64,000 bases of DNA from Floccularia luteovirens (lineage: Eukaryota > Basidiomycota > Agaricomycetes > Agaricales > Squamanitaceae). A program made the translations under genes and the position numbers. The notes below the pieces were generated by a model. That model was not told where the DNA came from. It saw nothing but the letters and a program-made list of their open reading frames with translations, and did not search any database. Positions 44,345 through 55,800 of the stretch are shown here, piece after piece; within the stretch, counting starts at the first letter, position 1, and the number at the start of each line of letters is the position of its first letter. The stretch is taken from the NCBI GenBank assembly GCA_009739215.1, contig VSJF01000005.1:806001-870000 (forward strand). The letters run 5' to 3'.

Positions 44345-45250
44345 TTCGTGCAGTTATAACATTCGGCTGCAGCGGGTGAAGCAAAATTATGCAAAATTCC
44401 CACGCCTGCAAGTCCTTACTAAGTATGAATTCAATTCCTAATGAGCAATTCAGTTGAAGTTCCACGCTACTATGTATGTAACTCAGTCCTCTTGGATAAA
44501 GTAAACGTTCATGTTTACTATCACCAGGGGGGAGTTGAACAGGGGTATTGGGTTGAACAATTCACTTTTTTGCCTCTAGTTCATTCTACACTGAACAATA
44601 AAATCTGAAATAAATCACATGGATTGATATAATGGTAATGAAGTGCTTTATGAAGTCAAAATGTCAAAAATTGAGGTCTGGAAGTCATGAGAGGTGAAAA
44701 TGTGTTTTTTTGAAATGCCGTGACAAAGCAGTATATGGGAGATTTCTTCTTTGTTCCACAACTTATACCTCCGAAAAAATGTGGAAACATTCCACGAGAA
44801 TAGTGCCCATGCATTTGTTTACCCCGATTTCTGGAAAATCTTGTGCAGAGTGCTCAAAGTGCTGCGCAAAGGGTGTAATTAACGTGTGTGTGACAGTAAT
44901 GAAACCCCACTTAGGCAAGTGGACAGCTCAACTTCGACGTGACCGTTGTATGACAAATTGTTCAACTCTACCCACAATATGAGTGGAGTTAAGAAAATAT
45001 TCCTTCCATCACCCACAGTACATTTAAAAATCAGAGAAGGGCACAGGAGTAAAGAGAAGAAGTAGGAGATAATTTTACCAGCTGAAAGTGAGTCAAATGT
45101 CCAAGTAGTTCTCGAGTTATGGGAGAATCTTTTAAAATTGTTCAACTCCCCCCTAGTGATAGTATGAATAAATATTATATAAGTCGTCCTACGATACAGT
45201 TCATACAAAATATTGAATTAAGAATAGCCCGGACATCCATTATTTCGAAG
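44345..45250. other. Intergenic region, no gene recognised
   Basis: About 0.9 kb between uS10m and SUS1. Open frames here are short and have no recognisable motif. It contains the uS10m promoter and the SUS1 3' region. Confidence 0.5.
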
Positions 45251-45696
45251 TCATTCGAACTGCTTCTCAAGATGCTGCTTTACCAGCACCATGATCTCGC
45301 GTTTCACATTGGGAGGAATAGAGGCTATAGCAGATATTTAATACGTATAAAGAGTGAAGAGGCTGCACACTTACTTTGGGCCGTTGGACCAACATCTTCT
45401 AGCAGCGACTGAAACGACAGAGGGTCCATATTGCGGGCACGTTCTGTAAATCTAATGAACACTAAAAATTTTATGAGAAGCTATGCATGCTTACCTTTGC
45501 TACGATTTCGTAAGTCATCAGTCCAACCACTCTCATTGAGTTTGGACTTCAGAGTCGCCTGGATACTAGCACACAAACCGGGTAAGCATAGCACGATCAC
45601 TATTACATCAGAGAGTATGTACCGATCCCATTCTCCATTCTGTAGCAATCGGCGACGCAGCTGGGTATAAAGAGCATCAATGTCCACGGCTGGCAT
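45251..45696 (-). CDS. SUS1: SAGA/TREX-2 subunit Sus1 (ENY2)
   Basis: Four exons (45696-45623, 45565-45495, 45443-45375, 45324-45251) total exactly 96 codons, giving 95 aa versus 96 in yeast. Diagnostic segments: YTQLRRRLLQNGEWDRI, LKSKLNESGWTDDLRNR, ERARNMDPLSFQSL and SIPPNVKREIMVLVKQHLE. Sus1 bridges the SAGA histone H2B deubiquitinase module and the TREX-2 complex at the nuclear pore, coupling transcription to mRNA export. The gene has three introns in 288 coding bases; yeast SUS1 is itself unusual in having two regulated introns. The acceptor of intron 2 is TTACAG at 45444, chosen because it keeps the conserved K-E-R-A-R join. Confidence 0.92.
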
Positions 45697-45859
45697 GCTC
45701 TAACCAGGGCTAGTCCACACCACCAAACCTTGATCAACGGGACTTTCCAACGTTCATTCGCCGCTTGAAATGGGATTAGTCAGCGATATTGTGTAGAACG
45801 AATTCGACAATTTCAAGTCAAACTCAAACCACAACCAATAAAACCCGACACACGAGACA
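45697..45859. promoter_or_regulatory. Divergent promoter region SUS1/MAGO
   Basis: Only 163 bp separate the start codons of SUS1 (minus) and MAGO (plus). Both products act in nuclear mRNA handling, so co-expression from a bidirectional promoter is plausible. No specific motif recognised. Confidence 0.5.
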
Positions 45860-46649
45860 ATGTCTTCGCAAGATAAAGACCCATTCTACATCAGGTATGT
45901 TTTACATTTGCATACCTCATACTTACGATGCTCATGTCATTTGAATAGATATTAGTATGTTTTTTCCTATGTAGACGCGTCATGATTTTTGAACGATATC
46001 GGTCAGCACTGGGCATTTAGGAAAGCACGGTCATGAATTTTTAGAGTTTGAGTACTCGCATGGACGCTTACGATACGCCAATAACTCCAACTATCGTAAC
46101 GACAGTCTGATTCGCAAAGAAAGTGATTGACTTTTTTTTTTTATATTGGCAATAATGAAAATCTGATTTCCATTCTGACAGTGTGGGTCGGCCCTCTTGT
46201 TGTCAAGGAGCTCAAAAGGATTGTCGAAGCCAGTGAGATCACAAAGTAAGCAACCTCGTTTCTTCCTACCTCCGTTGTATTTTATTTATTCATTTCATCA
46301 GAGAAGATGATGTTAACTGGCCCAAAAAGAATATTGTTGGAAAGCAAGAACTCGAGATCCGCATTGGCAATGACCACATTGCATTTGAAGTGTGTTTCAG
46401 ATGTCACATGTCGCATTCTTATCTAAAATTCATTCGTGACTCCAGACTGCAAAAATCGGCGCTCTAGTTGACATTCAAGATAGTGAAGATCCAGAAGGTC
46501 TTCGTGTATTTTATTACCTGGTGCAAGACCTTAAGGTAATTCAACAATTAAATGTTTCTGATTTGTGGAAGGACTAAAATATGTTATTTATTCAATAGTG
46601 TTTAATCTTCTCACTAATCTCCCTTCATTTCAAAATCAAGCCTATATGA
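45860..46649 (+). CDS. MAGO: Mago nashi homologue, exon junction complex core
   Basis: Seven exons: 45860-45894, 45949-45954, 46007-46122, 46182-46245, 46302-46389, 46446-46535, 46599-46649; 149 aa (human MAGOH 146). Conserved blocks: [83 protein letters not shown] and the C-terminal LHFKIKPI. Mago pairs with Y14 and eIF4A3 in the exon junction complex. The second exon is only six bases long (ATATTA); without it the invariant RYY cannot be encoded and the frame does not close. Confidence 0.93.
45949..45954 (+). other. Six-base microexon of MAGO
   Basis: ATATTA lies between an acceptor (TTTGAATAG) and a donor (GTATGT). It completes the AGA codon of exon 1, supplies TAT, and starts the TAC finished in exon 3, giving R-Y-Y as in all Mago proteins. 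The flanking introns are 54 and 52 nt. Confidence 0.85.
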
Positions 46650-48222
46650 TTTTGTGTCGCATTATTTTCTAACGGGGACACAATGTATAGGGAGACTGTT
46701 ATTTTCTGTATTAGAGGGTGAGTTCACTGTGTTTAGTACCAATCATCCCTTACTAATCAATCTCCCTCGTGTTCATCGGTTCAGACTAGTTGCCTCTATA
46801 TTGAATCCCCATCAAGAAAGCATTTGTGTTCTGTACTAAGTATGTATCCATCACTCAAAATAAGAGACTACATTCTGATTGCCATTTCAGAATTGTCACC
46901 GAAGAATGCTCATATCTTTGGAATATTGTATCGTTTGATTCTTCTATGTTGTTCACACCTCCAGAAGCCACAAGAATATGACTCAAGTCAATTTCCAAGC
47001 TCCAGTCAATCATGATAAACGTCTTTCTTACGGATTCAGAAGTTCACAACGGTCGTACTAATATTTTCAGCACAAGTACAGTAATATGCGCAATAACATC
47101 AACTACAAAATCTGCGAATTATAAGACAATTTGAATAACTGCGTATTCGCCTAATTTCTCCATATAACGGAGCAAATACTATGAAACGCCGGACATGGAC
47201 CACAAGAAGTGTAACATGAGTCAAATTGTAAAGCCCGAAGTAGCAGTCCCACAGCGATTATTTCACAATCATATGGTTCCCAGGAAGCAATTACAAAAGC
47301 AACGATAAGGTTCAGTCCAGTCGAATGCCGACAGCGCCTTTGGTGTTCATGCCACAACAGAAGGATCAGGAAAATGTCGCTGACACAGCATTTACACCAC
47401 ATAACTAAAAACGTTCCTGACATGCTGTTAAACCTTCAGTACGCGGTGTTGTTTTCTACTTGAACACGCGATGTGAAAGAACGGCGAGCAACTCGTTTCA
47501 CTTCCCAACTTCCGCCGATGTGAGCAATATGCATGCATGAAAGCATTAACTTTGCATCCTGATAACTGTCAAACAGTGAATTGACTTCCGGGACGTGATT
47601 GCCTCCGCGACGACTTTCTATGCTGCTCTAGATTCGCTCCAGCTTATCAGCAAGCAAATTGGAACGGACCTCGACCGTGTCATCTGATAACTGATAATGG
47701 AGGCTAGATCTGGGGTAGGCCACTCTGTCATGCACACACCTTGCGGTCGCTAACGATGACCGGATCAGATGGGAAGACGACAAAGATTTTCCCATTCTTT
47801 TAGCATATCAATTCATAAAAACTGGGTCCCAAAACATATGCTGCCCAGACATTCCTCCTTTATTTCTCACTCAGAACAGCAAGTGATCTCAGCATAAAAG
47901 TCATCCATCGGTAAAGACAAAAAAGTTCGGAATATTGACGTGTCAATAGCCTTCCGACGCATCTCGGGGATCAAAAACCAAGTTGCTTGTGGAACAACTG
48001 ACGACATGTCTACTAATAATTATTCATACGAAGTGGCTAGGACGATATGGATTTCCGAAATCTGGACTATGCCCTATTATGCACTACTGGACAATTCTTT
48101 GTTCAGAATCATTATTTAAAGAGTGGCGAGAGTTGAATATCCATACCATCGTCATCACCACTTCAACCTCATACTTAATACACACTACTAGAACCACCTA
48201 AATCATTAACTTATATTGCATA
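46650..48222. other. Intergenic region, no gene recognised
   Basis: About 1.6 kb. Several open frames under 95 codons on both strands, none with a recognisable domain or convincing splice context. No repeat family of the left half is present. Confidence 0.5.
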
Positions 48223-49702
48223 ATGCCTTCCCCATCGACTCAACCTAACTTTCACCTTTCCCGCGTCAACAAAGAGCTCGTCCTCTTCGACGGTGCAAAC
48301 CCGGTTAAGCCAACCCCAAAATTCAAAAACATCCTCGTTATTGGAGGAGGCGTCACAGGCTTGACGGTAAATACCTTTCTGTGTACGAATTTTAAGCATC
48401 ACTGACAATTCATATTTGCAAGACCCGCCTGGAGCTTACTAGATGCAGGCTACGGTGTAACAGTCGTTTCCGAGAAATGGGCTTCCTTGAAAGATAGGCT
48501 CACTTCCCAGATTGCCGGTGCATTGTGAGTATCAGATATTTTCCAATGATTTATCATTTTCTAAAATTCAAAACGCGAATCCAGGTGGGAATGGCCACCT
48601 GCAGTATGCGGCAAGCACCAAAACTACATCTCACTAGAAAAGTCGAAAGAGTGGTGCATGACAACTTACCGCAACTTTGAAACCCTCATGCACATCCTTC
48701 CTGTCGAGGATCATGGCATTAGGATGCGCATGGCCAACTTTTTCTTCTCAAAGCCACTCGAGGACATGCCCGGACAGATGAAGAAAATGATTGAGATCCA
48801 AACTACGACAGAGGTAAATGAACTTTTAGGTCAAGCGAAATAACGAACCTAACACAGTTTTGTACAGATCCAAAAATTTAATCGGGACCGCCAGCTGATC
48901 ACACAGCACTCAGTAAACCAAGATGCTGGGGTCGTTGACTCCTACCAACACAAAGCACCAGTCATCGACACTGACAGATACATGTTTTGGCTGCAGGAAA
49001 TTGTTAGTGCGAAGGGTGGCAAGCTCATGACAACTAAGATATCTGGTGACTTGGTGAAGCAAGAAAAGAAGCTGTTGAAAACCTTCGGTGTCGACATCAT
49101 CGTAAATGCGTCTGGACTGGGAGCAGCTGACTTGGCTTCAGACAACACAGTCTACCCACTACGTGGTGCGCTGATTCGGGTTCTCAACGATGGGAAACGA
49201 TTCCCGAAAGTTACGGAGGCACTGTGTGTTTCACATGATGACACGCAGGGCAAGGACATCGAAGATATTGTGTTCATTGTTCCACGCAACGATCAAACAT
49301 TGATTCTGGGAGGTAAGTCCAACATTGGTGATGTAGTCGTGTACGTCACATATTAATTAGTCCGGGGTGATAGGTATTGCACAAATGGAAGACAGTCTGG
49401 ACTTGACACTGGACAGCCCAGAAATCTTACGGATGCGCAAGCGATGCAACGACTTTGTTCCTGGATTGGAAAATGCTGAATTTGATTCGACGCCATTCGT
49501 GCAAGGGCTGCGTCCGTGCACACTTGACAATGTTCGTGTAGAACGTGATCTACGTGTGAAGGGCAGTAGAGTTGTGCACTCTTATGGACAAGGGGGATCT
49601 GGATTCACGCTATCGTTTGGATGTGCAGGTGATGTTTTGGATCTGATTCAAAAAATAGAATTGGAGGCTCCAGTGGAGGAAACTGTTAGGGCACACCTGT
49701 AG
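48223..49702 (+). CDS. D-amino-acid-oxidase-like FAD enzyme
   Basis: Exons 48223-48366, 48423-48524, 48585-48813, 48868-49312, 49374-49702. FAD-binding GXGXXG variant ILVIGGGVTGLT near residue 40, followed by LLDAGYGVTVVSEKW; mid-protein VVDSY...PVIDTDRYMFWLQE; GVDIIVNASGLGAADLA; C-terminal HSYGQGGSGFTLSFGCA, the DAO signature. It would oxidise D-amino acids (or a related amine) to imino acids with H2O2 release. No SKL-type peroxisomal signal (ends VRAHL). The exon 1/exon 2 join leaves one base too many: 48423 reads ACCCGCCTGG where the conserved T-T-A-W needs ACC GCC TGG. With one C fewer the coding length is exactly 416 codons. Probably a sequence error; otherwise an inactivated gene. Confidence 0.85.
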
Positions 49703-49976
49703 AAATTGCGTTACCAGCTAGAAACAAGTTTGGCATAACACTATTAACATATACTAATATATATACTCAAAGTTGCCCATTTCACGGGTGGGTCGGTTTT
49801 CCTCGTACAATATTAATATTGTTCTACAAGAGGTCATGTTTCCACACGAAGAAAAATCATCACACTTATGTTTTCTTGAAGATTCAGTCCAAGTATTTAC
49901 CATCTTAACATTCAGGCCTTGTTCGTCGATGGGTCTCCCACTCATCAATGATTTTGATAAAATACGTTACATAAAA

Positions 49977-51326
49977 TCACGACCGCGATATATTTTGATA
50001 CTGTAAACTAGCATTTTCATACTCCGTGAGGAATATTCTATGTCGTTCCTTGACCATAAACCTGGCATTGCCCAAAGAAAAGGTCAGTAAAAAAACCGTC
50101 ATTGTTTGTTATAAACCAAGAAAAACGCACGCAAGGAGCTCATTCACATAATCGCGTATTAACGCAACCGATTCAGGATCCAGAGTTGAGCTTGCAATCA
50201 TTGCGGGAAGATTCACTACAATGCAAGTAATTTACAACAAGCACTTTTCATTAAAGATCAAGATACTCACCAAGCATTCTTAGCAGATGTTCAGCGCCAT
50301 ATACTGCACTCATTTCTTTTTCCTGCCCAACAACAACTTTCGGACCTGTTACATATTGTTTGCGCATTGCGGCATACTGCGGACGTTCGAATCGATAGAG
50401 AAGGTTTGCTCCAATGGAGCGGTCAAAGTAGCATTGTAGGCCTGATGCGATAGTCGGAATAACAAGAGCTGGATCACGAAGGCTATTGGAAGTATGAATT
50501 TTGTTAAAATAAAAAATGTAGAGAGGGGGAAGGAAGCACATACTGGGCTGGTTTTTCTTTAGTGATGTACTCCGCAAATTCATACAACAGTTCTTCGACT
50601 GTTGGACTCCGGGGTAAGGATACAAGCTTTGTAGTACCAGTTCAGCATGAGAGAACACCAATATTCACAACAAAGATACCTGATTATTCTTAGTGACAGC
50701 CTCCCAGTCATCCACCAATGTCACTTTGAGCACTTCTGGAACATTCAGCTTCATATCAGGTTTCTTCGAGCTATCATCCTAATGATAAGGAAAAGCCCAG
50801 TCAACGCAGATCAACTAGCATGGCGAGGCTACAGATACCCACCTCCTCCCGGCCCCTCTTCGTGCCCCGTGTCCCATCTTTCCTGGCCCCCGCACGGGTA
50901 CCACCTGTTCCTGAACCATCTTTTGTACCGGTGCCTGCACCGACCTTGTGCGGCACCTTCGACGAACCTGCATGTGATGAAGCTGCATTAGTATGTTGGA
51001 GTTGTTTTTGCAGCGCAATGTTTTGTTCGTTGAATTTGAGCAATCGAGTAGCAGCAACCCACTCGTCCCATCTGTCAAGGTCATCAACCAGTCAGCACTG
51101 CGAAAAGGTACAGTCTGTGTTGTTCAAGATAGAAAAAGATGACTCACGTTTGTTTCCATCCCTTGTAATGGACAAAGTAATGTTGACCTGTACTACCTGT
51201 TGGAGTGTTGGTTTCGTCGAAAACCTGAGTTTTAAGTACTTTCGCCTCATATATAAGCGGCCCATGATAGCACAAAACGCGCTCATTAACTGTGAAAGTA
51301 GGTGTACTAGCTGTTGTAGCAGCCAT
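49977..51326 (-). CDS. EAF3: MRG15/Eaf3 chromodomain protein (NuA4/Rpd3S)
   Basis: Seven exons: 51326-51148, 51071-50843, 50778-50680, 50626-50544, 50482-50271, 50215-50131, 50061-49977; 323 aa, frame closes. N-terminal chromo barrel: [37 protein letters not shown], with the aromatic residues used to bind methylated H3K36. A basic Gly/Ala-rich linker ([10 protein letters not shown]) follows, then the MRG domain: [69 protein letters not shown], ending [15 protein letters not shown]. Subunit of the NuA4 acetyltransferase and Rpd3S deacetylase. Confidence 0.93.
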
Positions 51327-52098
51327 GACACAGTGTTAGTATTAAAAAGATGCTGTACGATGGAAGTTTTAGGCAAGATAGTCGCAGTGCAACAAGCTCC
51401 ACTACAATTAGTGTCTTGTACGGATCCAGAATTAAATGTATGTTTCTGTGAAACTTTGATGACAAAATGGCTGGTACAGTCTCCGAGTGTGCTCAACAGT
51501 TACAAATGAACATGTTTTTTAAGACAAGAAATACAACAAACATATATACATGTACAACCATATAGAAAAGACATATTTACAAAATGCACACGCATATATA
51601 AGCATACTACCAAGCATACAAGCTTATGAACATAGGAAGGGCGGGTAGAAAGATCGATATGGTTGATCCCAAGATCTACAAAGAGAAGTGAGTCCTCAGA
51701 GAATCAAAGGAGATGAAAATTTAAGTACCATGTAGAAAAAAAAGTACAGTGGTCGAGACGCCCTTCTTGTGAGACTGCCGATTCCATGACGAGCATCAAG
51801 GCTATACATGCGATAAGCTCAGCCAGGCGGTCATTATGGGTTGATCCACGAGCGTCCCTATCGAAATAAAATGGCCCTTGGCTCTTGTATGCATGATGTC
51901 AGCGTAGAACTAAGGGCTTGGGTTATGCTGCATATATGTGGCCTGTGTCAGCTGAATGATGTTGGAATGCATGTGGCTGGCTGACATATTAGTCTCTTTG
52001 GACTATCACACTCCACTGCATGTCGTCAGGAGGGAACATTTCTTCATGGGAGGCGAGGAATGACCAACCGATTAGATGGTCCATCCTAACACTTCTCT
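51327..52098. other. Intergenic region, no gene recognised
   Basis: Between EAF3 (starts here, minus) and the kinase stop codon. Contains the EAF3 promoter and the kinase 3' region; no coding frame or RNA gene recognised. Confidence 0.45.
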
Positions 52099-53369
52099 TT
52101 ACCTTCTGTTGCGTGCATTGCACGCCTCACAGAAGCGTCGCCCCCCATGACCGGCTCCCTCATTATGACTGCTTGATTTTGGTACACTCCAATCATATAC
52201 GCCGTCGTATTCTATTCCAAGTCGTTCTGCCAAGCCACGGAACAGGCGGCGGAGACCCTCATAATCGGGTAGATCGTCAAACTCTAGGCCACGTGCATAA
52301 CGATACAGGATATCAAATTCGGGGTGCAGGCCGAGAGTTAACAGATGTTCATTGGCTATTTTCGAGTCTCGGATGAGGTCCCACGTTGCAGAAACGGCGT
52401 TATTATATTGCTGTCTTTGTTTTTGCGAAAGGGGCCCATCAGAGTTTGGAGATGAGTCGGGAGATACTCGAGGTGCCCTAATTTTCCTCCAGGGTAGGGT
52501 GCCCCTGAGAAAATATATGAGCATATAAGCGAGAGATTCAAGGTCATCTCTGCGGGAGGATTCTATATAGGCATCACAAAGAAGTATCATCAAATGTTCG
52601 GAGAAAGTGTTTATCAAGCCACTGACCAACACCGAGGTGGGTATTTATGGCGGCAAACAGCGACGTTCCGACGCCGTGCATATCATCTTGCTTATAAGGG
52701 ATATGGTTTGATGTTCTCGAGTCTCTGAACTTTTTAGCCAGTCCGAAGTCGATTACATTCACTAGATGTGCTGCTTTCCCTGTTCCCATAACAAAGTTTG
52801 CAGGTTTAATGTCGCGATGTACGAATGAGTGGGAGTGGATGAATTCAATACGTGAAATCTATGATAGAAGGCCGCAATAAGTAAACGAGCGCATATTGAC
52901 ACGGATGAGACGCGCAACAACACGCTTATGGTATGTCGCCACGAAGACCGCGGGGGATGAAAGCACGTACCAGCTGATCGGCTAAAAGCAGTACCGTCTT
53001 GAGCGAGAAGTGGCGATTACACATTTTGAAAAGATCCTCCAGAGAAGACCCTAGAAGATCGATAACCATCACATTGTAATCTCCTTTTCGCCCAGACCAC
53101 ATAATCCATGGCACACCCGGACCTCCCATTAGGGTCTTGTAAATCTTGGACTCCTGCTTCAGCGGACTGTGTCTTGCAATAGCAGGTTCAAGTTTAATAG
53201 CCACTTCTTTGCCTGCAACAGTATGTACACCAAGAAACACGGTTCCTAATGAAAATAACGACGTGAAATCGCGAAGGACGACAAGTGACGTGACGAGGAA
53301 CATACCACAACCACCATTTGCAATTTCTTCTTCGAGCCTATACTTGCCACCAAAAGTAGTCAAATCCAT
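52099..53369 (-). CDS. Casein kinase 1 family protein kinase, divergent paralogue
   Basis: Exons 53369-53306, 53245-52971, 52858-52627, 52562-52099; 344 aa in frame. CK1 features: [20 protein letters not shown] (Gly loop), VAIKLEP (catalytic Lys), [14 protein letters not shown] (catalytic loop), [12 protein letters not shown] (DFG), [20 protein letters not shown] (CK1 SIN-type replacement of APE) and [10 protein letters not shown]. The loop normally GTARYASIN reads GTSLFAAIN, losing the Arg of the phosphate-binding pocket, so substrate choice may differ from housekeeping CK1. The C-terminus is short and basic (EACNARNRR), without the usual Gln/Cys-rich palmitoylated tail. The start at 53369 is chosen to match the family; the frame stays open further upstream. 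Confidence 0.88.
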
Positions 53370-54657
53370 AAGTTCAAGAGGAAGAAGGGTTGAGATGAAG
53401 GCAGTGTTGAGCACCGAATGGATATGTGGTGGATAGAAAAGAAAAAAGCGGGGGAAGTTCAGGTTGATGTTCACCAGCCAAGTCTTCAATTATTTATTCT
53501 TTTATTTATTTCCTTTGCCATTCCTGTGCTCCGGCTTCTCGGCCCTATCTTACATCAAGCTAATTTATCTTCTCACGGTTAATTTGCCACTGATTACATA
53601 ATTACTTATGTTCCGGTAGGTCGTTTTGAACTGATTGAACCATGTCAGTGTCCTCTCGGCTATGCACGCGTGCGCCCCCATATGTATGTGCAGAGTTGGT
53701 GCAGAATAGAACATATACAAGGAAGTATATAGGATCACACTTCATTTCACCCTTCACCCACAAGTTATTATACCACCCAAATGGAGCTATTTATCAGGGA
53801 CCTTTTCTCTGATTGTGAAAGTGTTGACAACCTGACAACCAACATCAGGCCAATACTGGACCCCGAGCTTCTAATTCTGACTTGATCTCGGAGTGTCTAA
53901 AAACGATACTACTACTGTATACCGGACGACGGTGCTCACAAAGCCAGACGATGGCGGGGCACACCCAGCAAGATGTCGTTATTTTCCAAGAATCCTCGTG
54001 GATTTTTAAAAGCCACTCAACTGCCACTATCCCCGTTTCAGATACCAGCAATATGCACCACAATTACCTCTCACGATGTGCATCGTAATGAACTCCGGTC
54101 CACGCTTTTCCCTCATGACGGTGAATGGTTACGCCGAAACTCTCACGTACGATGGCATTCTAAAGCATCAATGGCTGCCTGCTTAGCGCTTAGCTCCTGA
54201 ACTCGGCATACACTAGAATGTCTCTTACTACCCATCTTTGGCGGTATCTTCTGGTTGTTTCAGCCTCCATCTTTTGCAACTGACACCACGGACATCACAA
54301 CAAAGAACGTTTACATCTGAGTGACATCACGTATTACCTCCCGGACCATATGTGATTAGGTCAAAATCGACCGCCACAGTTCCAACTTCTCAACAGGAGA
54401 ATGTAATTTTGTACAGTTTGTATCCCACGCCTCCTTAACCTCACCGAACACTGACGTTTATTCGTCGTCACCATCAGCTTTTATAATCTAAATAAGTTAC
54501 AACCATTAACATGTGATGAAAGCCTCGAGTTTTAGGTATAACTGAATCCAGCGAACTGGAGCCCCCAATTCTATCTCATGCATCAAATTTTAAATTGTCA
54601 CCTGTATATCTAAACGACAGCGTGAAGCCAGATAAGAATACACAACTCGACTGTCCT
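53370..54657. other. Intergenic region, no gene recognised
   Basis: About 1.3 kb with only short open frames on both strands. The kinase promoter lies at its left end. Confidence 0.45.
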
Positions 54658-54952
54658 TCACACGCGGTCACGTTCCACATGCACATTGCATGGGTGTAGC
54701 CCTGGATGGCGTCGATTCGAATTCCGTATTTTCCAATCCAGGAACCATGTCTCAAGCCAATATGGGCCGTACAAAAATACTTGGACTTGCCTCCCATAAT
54801 CGTTGCGCGACATGCTGTACACGATATCTTCGATTTTGTGTTCAAATTTAGGAAATGTAGTATATCTGAATTTCTCGGAAATGGCCGTTGCCATAGCCTG
54901 CATATAGTAAGCCCTGTCTGTGCTTGTACTTAGATATGCATTGTCAGTGAAG
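54658..54952 (-). CDS. Possible exon of an unrecognised protein
   Basis: From an AG acceptor at about 54953 the minus strand stays open through MQAMATAISEKFRYTTFPKF, HKIEDIVYSMSRNDYGRQVQ and YGPYWLETWFLDWKIRNS, ending at 54658. The composition (aromatic, mixed charge) looks protein-like rather than random, but I recognise no family. Possible upstream exons near 55100-54990 do not join in frame cleanly. It could be a fragment or pseudogene. Confidence 0.25.
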
Positions 54953-55800
54953 CTAAAAGGTTATGAGCAGAAAAACGGTTACCGTCGAACTTGTGGCGCC
55001 TCCTCCAATTTTGTAGTAGCTTAACTTGGTTTGGTCAGGTGAGGAGAATGAACTCTTTGATGACGCGAAGAGGGTGAATATTCGGCTGAGCTAACATGGC
55101 AGGTATGGATCATGGTTATTGAGTTGGATAGTTCTACGATGTATGAATTAAGATGATAATGATGATGGCTTGGAATAATCTCGTTTTATTTATATACCTA
55201 AAGCCGAACGGAACAACTCATACAGATACGGTTGAGTATTTAATTTCTCCGAAACCCCTGTCTCGGAAATTCTTACCATGGTCTGTTCTAGAGACAGAAA
55301 ATGTTAACTTCAAGCTAGGTCGCGTTTGAAATCATCAAGCCACCAAGAGTCCCGATCTACGTTCTCATCAATACCCGATCAATCCCGGTAACCTGGCGAA
55401 AAGGGCTCATTTCACATGTCCTAGCAACCTGGTCCTATCACTGATCAATTCCAGAATATGAGAGCACCTTTTTGTGTACAATGTCGTGACACTTCTGTAA
55501 CTTTACAATTTGTTTTTATTGGGGCCAGCTTTACCAATCCAAAGGAATCAAGGTGATCACTGATTGACCTACCACCGGAAATTTACATTGCGTCAGTTTA
55601 GTTGATATACTCAATGTTCTCAAAATTTTAGGATACGCTGAGCCCTATTATCTAGCCGCCATATATACAAGCGACATTGAAATTTACTCGACATTATATA
55701 AATCTAAAAATACATTAGATACCGGCAATCGCCGTTGTCTCGTCTTCTTATACAGCAATTTCGCTCAGCTTGAACATAACACCGCACCACCACCTATCAA
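54953..55800. other. Intergenic region upstream of peroxiredoxin
   Basis: No coding feature supported. A TATATAA-like sequence near 55692-55699 lies about 100 bp before the peroxiredoxin ATG and could be its core promoter. Confidence 0.4.

Noticed and set aside
47151..47423. 90-codon minus-strand frame in the 46650-48222 gap
   Set aside because: Cys/Trp-rich but without recognisable motif or splice context; not distinguishable from chance.
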